A stretch of 5,668 nucleotides of DNA from Bacteroidota bacterium (lineage in GTDB: Bacteria; Bacteroidota; Bacteroidia; Chitinophagales; Chitinophagaceae): positions 1-5,668 of the forward strand of contig CANHJA010000152.1 of the NCBI GenBank assembly GCA_947460795.1, in the 5' to 3' direction. How positions within the stretch are numbered: position 1 is the stretch's first letter; each line of letters starts with the position of its first letter. The notes beneath the pieces were generated by a model, which did not search any database, was not told where the DNA came from, and saw nothing but the letters and a program-made list of their open reading frames with translations. Below, one piece after another: positions 1 to 5,668 of the stretch. Made by a program: the position numbers and the translations under genes.

Positions 1-378
1 ACTACAGAAAATGAAAGTGAAAATTTAAATTTAGCCAATCAACAATACAAAATATTTCATTCAACGATAGATGTTTGTATTTTAGGAATGGGTGAAGATG
101 GCCATACTGCATCATTATTTCCAAACGAAATATCTTCTGAAAAAAATTTATTAAGTGACTTTGTTTGTTTGATTTCAACTATATCACCCAATGCCCCAAC
201 ACAACGTATTTCATGTTCAAAATCACTCATTTTAAAAAGCAATTCTATTTATTTAATGTTGATCGGTGAACATAAAAAACTAATTTTACAACAAGCATCT
301 AGCAAAAAATTACCTATCGCATATTTTATAGAAGCAGAAAACAAAAAAACAGAAATTTATTATTCTGAGAAAAAATAA
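1..378 (+). CDS. pgl: 6-phosphogluconolactonase, C-terminal part (5' end outside window)
   Basis: This enzyme hydrolyses 6-phosphoglucono-1,5-lactone to 6-phosphogluconate in the cytoplasm, the step feeding both the oxidative pentose phosphate and the Entner-Doudoroff pathways. The frame is open from base 1, giving 125 codons before a TAA stop. The hallmark of the Pgl/DevB branch of the NagB-like fold, GMGEDGHTASLFP, lies at window codons 29-41, preceded by a hydrophobic strand (DVCIL). A later P-x-x-RIS segment (NAPTQRIS) and the LMLIGEHKK strand also match the C-terminal half of the family. Family members are usually about 230-240 residues, so roughly the first half is missing because of the window edge, not a mutation. 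The internal ATG at 88 is the Met of the motif and is not a start. edd begins 7 bp after the stop, which suggests cotranscription. Confidence 0.93.
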   Translation, partial: TTENESENLNLANQQYKIFHSTIDVCILGMGEDGHTASLFPNEISSEKNLLSDFVCLISTISPNAPTQRISCSKSLILKSNSIYLMLIGEHKKLILQQASSKKLPIAYFIEAENKKTEIYYSEKK

Positions 379-385
379 AATAATT

Positions 386-2191
386 ATGATACATCAAATA
401 ATAGAAACGGTTACTAATCGAATTATTGAAAGAAGCAAAGAAAGCCGTCAACTTTATTTAAACCAAATGAAGGCGGCTTTTGCAGAAGGCGTCACGCGAA
501 ATGTATTGAGTTGTGGGAATTTAGCACATGGTTTTGCTGGTTGTTCTTTAGATGAAAAATCAATTTTATCAGACACCAAAAAAAATAACATAGGAATAGT
601 AACTGCTTATAACGATATGCTTTCTGCGCATAAAACGTATGAGCACTATCCTGAAAAAATTAGAACTTACGCTAAAAAATACAATGCTGTCGCACAAGTT
701 GCAGGAGGTGTTCCTGCAATGTGTGATGGTGTTACACAAGGTCAACCAGGTATGGAACTTTCTTTATTTAGCAGGGACGTAATTGCACTATCAACTGCTG
801 TAGCCCTTTCTCACAATATGTTTGATGGCACTGTAGGCTTGGGAATTTGTGATAAAATTATTCCTGGACTGGTTATAGGCACGTTGAAATTTGGGCATTT
901 GCCTACTCTATTTATTCCTGGCGGACCGATGAAAACAGGCATAAGCAATGATGAAAAAGCAAAAATCAGACAAGACTTTGCAGAAGGAAAAATTGGTCGT
1001 GCAGAATTATTAAAAGGTGAATCAGACTCTTACCATTCAGCAGGAACATGCACTTTTTATGGCACTGCAAATAGCAATCAAATGTTAATGGAAATTATGG
1101 GATTGCAATTACCAGGTTCAAGCTTTGTAAATCCGGATACGGAATTGAGAGAATTATTAACCGAAGAAGCTATTAAAGTTTTGAGTCGAAATTGCGAAGC
1201 CAATTCTTTTGAAAATTCATTAAGTACCATTTATGATGAAAAAGTAGTTGTAAACGGTTTAGTTGGTTTATTAGCAACAGGAGGTTCTACCAATCATACC
1301 ATTCATTTAATAGCGATGGCAAATGCAGCTGGAATAAAAATTAATTGGCAAGACTTTTCTGACCTATCTAATATTGTTCCTTTGTTGACAAGAATTTATC
1401 CTAATGGGCCAGCGGATGTCAATCAGTTTCATGCAGCTGGTGGAATGTCATTTGTAATCAATACTTTATTAGAAAATGGCTTATTGCATGAAGATGTAAG
1501 TACTATTTTAGGAAAAGGGTTGAAAGCGTTTACAAAAGAACCCAAAATAAAAGATGGGGAAATAATTTGGGTTGATGGCGTAAAAGAAAGTTTAAATACT
1601 GAAATTGTTAGACCTGTTTCAAATCCATTTTTAGCTAATGGGGGCATTGTGATGTTGGATGGAAATATTGGACGTGCAGTGATAAAAACAGCTGCTGTAA
1701 AAGATGAACATTTAGTTATTGAGGCTGAAGCCATTGTGTTTAATGAACAAGAAGATTTAATAATTGCTTTTAAAAATGGGGAATTAGAAAAAGATTTTAT
1801 TGCCGTGTTGCCTTTTCAAGGACCCAAACAAAATGGCATGCCAGAACTTCATAAATTAACTCCTACGTTAGGAATTTTGCAAGCAAGAGGTTTTAAAGTT
1901 GCCTTAGTTACTGACGGAAGAATGTCTGGTGCTTCAGGTAAAATACCAGCAGCTATTCATTTATCTCCAGAAGCAAAAGATGGAGGATTAATAGCCAAAA
2001 TAAGAACAGGCGATCTAATCCGTTTGAATGCAGTTACAGGTGAACTATCTTGTTTAAATTTACCTATAGTAGAAAGCAGACAAGCATCAACAAAAGACAA
2101 TTCAACTACATTTGGTTTTGGAAGAGAATTATTTGCAAATATGCGTCAACTGGTTTCGTCAAGTGAAGAAGGTGCTAGTTTTTTGGAATAA
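386..2191 (+). CDS. edd: 6-phosphogluconate dehydratase (Entner-Doudoroff)
   Basis: The product dehydrates 6-phosphogluconate to 2-keto-3-deoxy-6-phosphogluconate (KDPG), the committed ED step, using a [4Fe-4S] cluster in the cytoplasm. The 601 residues match the usual Edd length (about 600) and look collinear with E. coli Edd as I recall it. The N-terminal region has VTNRIIERSKESR and CGNLAHGFAGC. IlvD/Edd signature 1 is CDKIIPG at 155-161. Signature 2 is LVTDGRMSGASGK at 507-519. The C-terminus has GFGRELFANMR at 577-587. Likely cluster ligands are Cys113 (MCDGVTQGQ), Cys155 (CDK) and Cys222 (GTCTFYGTAN). The CTFYGTAN and NGMPELHK stretches favour Edd over dihydroxy-acid dehydratase (IlvD). 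The ATG at 386 places the N-terminus where the family begins; the leader is A/T-rich with no Shine-Dalgarno motif. It sits 7 bp after pgl and 16 bp before eda, probably in one operon. No frameshift or missing key residue is seen. Confidence 0.97.
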   Translation: MIHQIIETVTNRIIERSKESRQLYLNQMKAAFAEGVTRNVLSCGNLAHGFAGCSLDEKSILSDTKKNNIGIVTAYNDMLSAHKTYEHYPEKIRTYAKKYNAVAQVAGGVPAMCDGVTQGQPGMELSLFSRDVIALSTAVALSHNMFDGTVGLGICDKIIPGLVIGTLKFGHLPTLFIPGGPMKTGISNDEKAKIRQDFAEGKIGRAELLKGESDSYHSAGTCTFYGTANSNQMLMEIMGLQLPGSSFVNPDTELRELLTEEAIKVLSRNCEANSFENSLSTIYDEKVVVNGLVGLLATGGSTNHTIHLIAMANAAGIKINWQDFSDLSNIVPLLTRIYPNGPADVNQFHAAGGMSFVINTLLENGLLHEDVSTILGKGLKAFTKEPKIKDGEIIWVDGVKESLNTEIVRPVSNPFLANGGIVMLDGNIGRAVIKTAAVKDEHLVIEAEAIVFNEQEDLIIAFKNGELEKDFIAVLPFQGPKQNGMPELHKLTPTLGILQARGFKVALVTDGRMSGASGKIPAAIHLSPEAKDGGLIAKIRTGDLIRLNAVTGELSCLNLPIVESRQASTKDNSTTFGFGRELFANMRQLVSSSEEGASFLE

Positions 2192-2207
2192 AAAAAAGAT
2201 AAACAAT

Positions 2208-2771
2208 ATGACACAAAATAATATAAGAGTAATTTTAGAAAAACATAAATTGATTCCTGTTGTAACGTTTAATGCGTTAGATGAAGTACAACCCATGATT
2301 GAGAAATTATTGGCAAATAATATACATTGTATAGAAATTACATTGAGAACACCCATTGCTTTTGATGCAATTGCAGAAACGGTTTCAAAATTTGGTGATA
2401 AAATTGATGTAGGAATTGGTACGGTAATTAATGCGCAACAAATTCAAAAAGCAATTGATTTAAATGTGAAATTTATGGTAAGTCCAGGATTGAATGCAGC
2501 TATTTTTGACGATTTAGAAAACAGCAATATTGCGTTTATTCCAGGTGTTGCAACTCCAAGTGAAATTATGACAGGTATTGCAAAAGGCTGGGATACATTT
2601 AAGTTTTTCCCAGCAAATTTATTTGGTGGCAAAGATGCGATTAAAGCGTATGGGCAATTATTTCCAAATATAAAATTTTGCCCAACTGGTGGAATTACAA
2701 AAGATAGTTTTCAAGAATACTTAGATATGAAAAATGTAATTAGTGTAGGCGGCTCTTGGATGGTGAGTTAA
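2208..2771 (+). CDS. eda: KDPG aldolase with a short C-terminus
   Basis: The product is a class I aldolase cleaving KDPG to pyruvate and glyceraldehyde 3-phosphate, the last ED step. Motifs run in the family order: IPVV (16-19), EITLRTP with the catalytic Glu43 and Arg47 (43-49), GIGTV (69-73), SPGLN (92-96), PGVATPSE (112-119), FKFFPA with the Schiff-base Lys132 (131-136), FCPTGGI (157-163) and VGGSWMV (180-186). ATG 2208 is preferred: it lies 16 bp after the edd stop and starts the protein close to the family N-terminus. An in-frame upstream ATG at 2112 would overlap edd by 80 bp and add 32 unrelated residues. At 187 residues the protein ends one residue after GGSWMV, whereas E. coli Eda (213) continues for about 26, forming the last helix of the (beta/alpha)8 barrel. 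The TAA stop overlaps that of the convergent kinase gene. The family call is firm; whether the short form is fully active is unknown. Confidence 0.94.
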   Translation: MTQNNIRVILEKHKLIPVVTFNALDEVQPMIEKLLANNIHCIEITLRTPIAFDAIAETVSKFGDKIDVGIGTVINAQQIQKAIDLNVKFMVSPGLNAAIFDDLENSNIAFIPGVATPSEIMTGIAKGWDTFKFFPANLFGGKDAIKAYGQLFPNIKFCPTGGITKDSFQEYLDMKNVISVGGSWMVS

Positions 2772-3721
2772 AGTAAAATCTTTTCTGTATTCCAAATTAA
2801 TGAAGCTGCGCCTAAAATTGCTGCATCGCTTTCTTTTAATTCTGAAGGCAACAATTTTACTTTTCCTTGATAAATTTTCAAGAGATTTTGTTCCATATAT
2901 TTACGAGTAGGCTCAAAAATAAACTTGCCTGCCTGAGCTAAACCTCCAAATAAAATAATCGCTTCTGGGCTTGTGATAGCTATGGCATCAGCCAAGCTTT
3001 GTCCTAAAATTTTTCCTGTAAATTCAAATATCTCCAATGCTAAGAAATCGCCGTTTACAGCTGCATCATAAATATCTTTTGAAGAAATAACGGCTAAATT
3101 TCTCAACGAACTTGTTGTGTTTTTTGTTTCTAAAAATTCATTAGCGGTTCGAACAATCCCTGTTGCAGATGTGTAGGTTTCTAAACATCCATTTCTACCA
3201 CAACCACAAATTCGCCCATCTCTTACAGCAATAGTATGACCTAGTTCACCAGCAAAGCCATCATGACCATAAATCATTTTGCCATTGGCAACAAAACCAC
3301 TACCAACGCCTGTACCTAAAGTAACCATGATAAAATCACTCATGCCTTTTGCAGCTCCATGCATCATTTCTCCAATGGCTGCAGCATTCGCATCATTGGT
3401 AACAGTAGTTTCTAAATTAAATCTTTCATTAAATAATTTGGCTAAAGGCAAAACCCCTTTCCATCTTAAATTAGGAGCAAATTCTATGGTTCCTTGATAA
3501 TAATTGCCATTGGGTGCACCAATTCCTATTCCTCTAAATTCGTTGAAGCCAAACTTATTAATTTGAGGATAAAGTACTTTATAACTTGCCTCTACAAAGT
3601 CTTCTAAAAATTCATAATCCTTTGTGTTTAACTCGGCTTCAAATAAAATATTTCCCATTTTATCTACAATTCCCATTACAGAATTTGTACCTCCTATATC
3701 AATACCAATACTATATTGCAT
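2768..3721 (-). CDS. ROK-family glucokinase
   Basis: This is an ATP-dependent sugar kinase, most likely glucokinase, supplying glucose 6-phosphate to the ED enzymes encoded opposite. The 317 residues match the usual ROK kinase length. The N-terminal phosphate loop is DIGGTN (8-13), followed by GIGIGAPNG (64-72). TNDANAAAIGE (108-118) holds the likely catalytic base Asp110, and TLGTGVGSG (134-142) the second phosphate segment. GELGH (158-162) carries sugar-binding Glu159 and His162. The zinc and signature motif CGCGRNGCLE (172-181) has Cys172, Cys174 and Cys179, with Glu181 as a further sugar contact. LFGGLAQAG (257-265) and AAILGAASL (300-308) complete the ATPase fold. The start is placed at 3721, where MQYSIGIDIGG begins as in other ROK kinases; an in-frame start at 3781 would run back into the permease gene. 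It lies 31 bp after the permease stop, probably in the same transcript. Glucose specificity is inferred from motifs and context; another hexose is possible. Confidence 0.93.
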   Translation of the reverse strand: MQYSIGIDIGGTNSVMGIVDKMGNILFEAELNTKDYEFLEDFVEASYKVLYPQINKFGFNEFRGIGIGAPNGNYYQGTIEFAPNLRWKGVLPLAKLFNERFNLETTVTNDANAAAIGEMMHGAAKGMSDFIMVTLGTGVGSGFVANGKMIYGHDGFAGELGHTIAVRDGRICGCGRNGCLETYTSATGIVRTANEFLETKNTTSSLRNLAVISSKDIYDAAVNGDFLALEIFEFTGKILGQSLADAIAITSPEAIILFGGLAQAGKFIFEPTRKYMEQNLLKIYQGKVKLLPSELKESDAAILGAASLIWNTEKILL

Positions 3722-3752
3722 ATTTAATTTACTAAAAAAGTTATTTGAAAAA

Positions 3753-5435
3753 TTAATGAGATGCGGTTGCATTCGCATCATAATCGATGCCTTGTTTGAT
3801 TAATAATTTCTTTACAACAAAAGCAAAGAATGCTAAATATGCAAAGCAAATAACTGCAATCCAATATGAAGTGTGAATGCCAAATCCAACAGAATTTGGA
3901 TTGCTACTTTGTAATAAATCAGCTAATTTACCTTGAATGGGAGGAATAATTCCACCGCCTAAAATCATCATAATTAAAAACCCAGAACCTTGTGTGCTGT
4001 ATTTTCCTAAACCAGCTAATGACAAAGAAAAAATACAAGACCACATTACACTGCAAAATAAACCACCACTTAAAAATGCATAAGTTGCAATTGTACCTTC
4101 GGTAAAAATTCCTACTGACATAGCAAGCATTCCTAACAAACTAAAGACTAATAATGTTTTTGCTGGTTTGTCTTGTGTAGCATAAAATGCTAAAACAAAA
4201 ATAAGTACTGAAACAAAATACCAATATAAAGGCGACATGTCATTTTGCGCAATACTATTTATCAGAACAACCACGGCAAATGCCACCAAAGGAACTACAA
4301 GCAATAATACATTTTTCAAGGTTTTTCCAGGTCTGAAAACATTAATAGCACCAGCCCAACGACCAATCATTAAACTACCCCAATACATTGAAACATAAGG
4401 TGCTGCGCTTTGAGCCTCAAATCCTCCAAATTGTGGTTGTTTTAATAATTCACTTAAATTGCTTCCAATTGCAACCTCTACACCTACGTAAATGAAGATG
4501 GCTAACATACCTAAAATTAATTGTGGATATTTCATTGCGCCCCACCCTTCATTGTTTTTATTAGCCCTAAAATATGAAATTACTAATGTTGCCAAAACTA
4601 TAAACAACCCAAATAATAGCCATTTCATACGAGTGTTTTCAATGGCTTTTTTAGCAATTGCATCCACAGGAATTTCTTTATAACTCATAAAAACGGGAAC
4701 AAAAGCAATGACCAACATAATTGTCATAATCAACATCGCAATCAATGCTTTATTCGCTTTTTCTGTTTTTTCTTCACTGCCTCCTGATGGAACCTTTTTA
4801 GAAAAGAAAAACAATGCAGCTGCTCCTAGAAACAATGCACAAACAATGCCGTATAGAATAGAAACTTTATCTAAACTTAAATTATTTATTTGGTCATCAT
4901 TGGCTTTAGTAACTCCAAACAATGCTAAAGCAACCACAATAGGACCAATAGAAGTTCCAAATGAATTGATACTTCCACCTAAATTAATCCTATTTGAACC
5001 AGTAGAAGGATCTCCTAAAGTTAATGCAAAAGGATTGGCAGCAGTTTGTTGTAAAGAAAACCCCAATGCAACTATGAAAAAACCAACTAGCATTCCAGCA
5101 AATGTGTTTCCATTTACAGCTAATATCATTGCAATAGCTCCTAAAGCTGAAAACGTTAAACCGTATACAATACTTTTTTTATACCCCCATTTCGACACTA
5201 AATCTTGTCCATTTAAATTAGAATAAAAAAACATTCCTAAAGCACCTAAATAATAAGCACCATAAAAAGCAAAGTCAATTAATTGTGATTGAAATTGATC
5301 TAAATTAAAATAGTGTTTACAGAATGGAATAAATACACTATTCCCTGCAGCTATAAAGCCCCAGAAGAAAAAGACGGTTACCAATGTACTCAAAGCACCA
5401 TAATTTGTAGGGATTGTTGTTTTTTGTTGTTCCAT
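3753..5435 (-). CDS. FHS-family MFS sugar permease (glucose/galactose type), enlarged
   Basis: This is an inner-membrane sugar transporter of the fucose/glucose-galactose (FHS) branch of the major facilitator superfamily. Its likely job is uptake of glucose or a related hexose for the kinase encoded 31 bp downstream. FHS landmarks are FFFWGF (22-27), DFAFYGAYYLGALG (54-67), QTAANPFALTLG (130-141), RINLGGSINSFGTSIGP (149-165), YVGVEVAIGS (316-325), IGRWAG (357-362) and ILGGGIIPPIQG (491-502). By eye there are about 16 hydrophobic segments instead of 12: two extra around 229-250 and 270-288, between core segments 6 and 7, and two more around 374-393 and 403-419, between core segments 8 and 9. 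This accounts for 560 residues against about 440 in FucP. The positions of FucP Asp46 and Glu135 appear to be Ser33 and Gln130. The ATG at 5435 gives a normal N-terminus leading into the first membrane segment, with no Shine-Dalgarno sequence. Exact substrate and coupling ion are unknown. Confidence 0.9.
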   Translation of the reverse strand: MEQQKTTIPTNYGALSTLVTVFFFWGFIAAGNSVFIPFCKHYFNLDQFQSQLIDFAFYGAYYLGALGMFFYSNLNGQDLVSKWGYKKSIVYGLTFSALGAIAMILAVNGNTFAGMLVGFFIVALGFSLQQTAANPFALTLGDPSTGSNRINLGGSINSFGTSIGPIVVALALFGVTKANDDQINNLSLDKVSILYGIVCALFLGAAALFFFSKKVPSGGSEEKTEKANKALIAMLIMTIMLVIAFVPVFMSYKEIPVDAIAKKAIENTRMKWLLFGLFIVLATLVISYFRANKNNEGWGAMKYPQLILGMLAIFIYVGVEVAIGSNLSELLKQPQFGGFEAQSAAPYVSMYWGSLMIGRWAGAINVFRPGKTLKNVLLLVVPLVAFAVVVLINSIAQNDMSPLYWYFVSVLIFVLAFYATQDKPAKTLLVFSLLGMLAMSVGIFTEGTIATYAFLSGGLFCSVMWSCIFSLSLAGLGKYSTQGSGFLIMMILGGGIIPPIQGKLADLLQSSNPNSVGFGIHTSYWIAVICFAYLAFFAFVVKKLLIKQGIDYDANATASH

Positions 5436-5453
5436 AATAATTTTATTAAAGGA

Positions 5454-5484
5454 TAAATATAATACTAAAAGTTAAAGGTTCAAA
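5454..5484 (-). promoter_or_regulatory. candidate Bacteroidota-type promoter for the permease-glucokinase unit
   Basis: Reading the minus strand, TTTG (5484-5481) is followed after 19 bases by TATATTTA (5461-5454). This is a 7 of 8 match to the TAnnTTTG element at about -7 used by the primary sigma factor of Bacteroidota, with TTTG at the -33 position and spacing in the accepted range. Transcription would start around 5447-5450, leaving a leader of only about 12-15 nt before the permease ATG. AT-rich DNA yields such matches by chance, so this is a candidate only. Confidence 0.35.
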
Positions 5485-5502
5485 ATGACACTAACTATTA
5501 TT

Positions 5503-5516
5503 TTAGATTCATCTAA
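5503..5516. promoter_or_regulatory. 14-bp inverted repeat upstream of the permease promoter, possible operator
   Basis: TTAGAT (5503-5508) and ATCTAA (5511-5516) form a perfect 6-bp inverted repeat around a 2-bp centre (TC). The centre lies about 60 bp upstream of the inferred transcription start of the permease-kinase unit and 19 bp beyond the candidate -33 element, a position suited to an activator dimer. No regulator gene is present in the window, and the regulatory role is inferred from position and symmetry alone. Confidence 0.3.
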
Positions 5517-5668
5517 TTACAAACACTCAATTTAAGCAAAAGGCATTTATTTATGTATTTAGCTCATTTGTTGTATGTAAATTCTAAAGTAATTATCCGT
5601 TACTAAAGTCAGCAAAATACCAAAGTTGTTTTTCACAATATAAACTACAGAAATGGCTCAATATCTTC

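Noticed and set aside
2190..2197. Run of eight A after the edd reading frame as a slippage or frameshift site joining edd to eda
   Set aside because: It begins inside the edd stop codon and lies in the spacer, so slippage would not alter Edd, and eda has its own good start.
2112..2207. In-frame ATG extension of eda by 32 codons into edd
   Set aside because: The added residues do not resemble the Eda N-terminus and lie wholly over edd coding sequence and the spacer; ATG 2208 fits the family start and operon spacing.
2770..2783. Small hairpin AAAG-N6-CTTT just after the eda stop as a terminator
   Set aside because: The stem is only 4 bp and A/T-rich, lies within kinase coding sequence, and has no clear T-run matched to it.
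3722..3781. In-frame ATG extension of the glucokinase by 20 codons
   Set aside because: It overlaps the permease 3' end, and ROK kinases begin just before the DIGGT motif, as the ATG at 3721 does.
4708..5226. 172-codon plus-strand open frame opposite the permease
   Set aside because: It is antisense to a well-supported membrane protein, has no family motif, and is explained as a shadow frame. The shorter antisense frames at 57-242, 1429-1734, 2159-2356, 2444-2632, 3279-3497 and 4492-4683 are rejected for the same reason.
5653..5668. Possible start of a divergent plus-strand gene (ATG, MAQYL...)
   Set aside because: Only five codons are visible. It briefly suggested S-adenosylmethionine synthase, but the sixth codon starts with C and cannot encode the Phe usual there. 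Not enough to call a gene.
5645..5668. Possible end of a minus-strand gene (EDIEPFL then TAG)
   Set aside because: Seven codons at the window edge cannot be distinguished from chance.
1..5668. tRNA, rRNA, CRISPR arrays, insertion sequences, riboswitches
   Set aside because: No cloverleaf-like, rRNA-like, regularly repeated, transposase-coding or conserved leader sequence was recognised; almost all the window is coding.

Overview
The window is an AT-rich chromosomal segment from a probable member of the Bacteroidota. The evidence is strongly A/T-biased codon use, start codons preceded by A/T-rich leaders with no recognisable Shine-Dalgarno sequence, one candidate TTTG/TAnnTTTG-type promoter, and a long FHS-family sugar permease next to a ROK kinase. 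The genus cannot be named from this sequence.

Layout. The plus strand carries a tightly packed Entner-Doudoroff (ED) cluster. First comes the 3' part of pgl (6-phosphogluconolactonase, 1-378, cut by the window edge). Complete edd (6-phosphogluconate dehydratase, 386-2191) follows 7 bp later, and eda (KDPG aldolase, 2208-2771) after a further 16 bp. Converging from the minus strand is a two-gene unit: an FHS-type MFS sugar permease (3753-5435), then a ROK-family glucokinase (2768-3721) 31 bp downstream. The eda and glucokinase stop codons share the four bases TTAA at 2768-2771, so the two units meet with no intergenic DNA. The 233 bp upstream of the permease (5436-5668) hold a candidate promoter and a 14-bp inverted repeat, but no gene I can support.

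Together the genes describe glucose use through the ED route. The permease brings sugar in and the kinase makes glucose 6-phosphate. A dehydrogenase (zwf, expected upstream but not visible) would make 6-phosphogluconolactone. Pgl, Edd and Eda then take this to pyruvate and glyceraldehyde 3-phosphate.

I see no evidence for an undescribed system; this is a metabolic locus with recognisable families. The oddities worth checking are these: an aldolase that stops right after its GGSW motif and so lacks the last helix of its barrel; a permease of 560 residues with about four extra hydrophobic segments, in which both acidic residues used for proton coupling in FucP appear replaced; and the shared stop palindrome between the convergent units.
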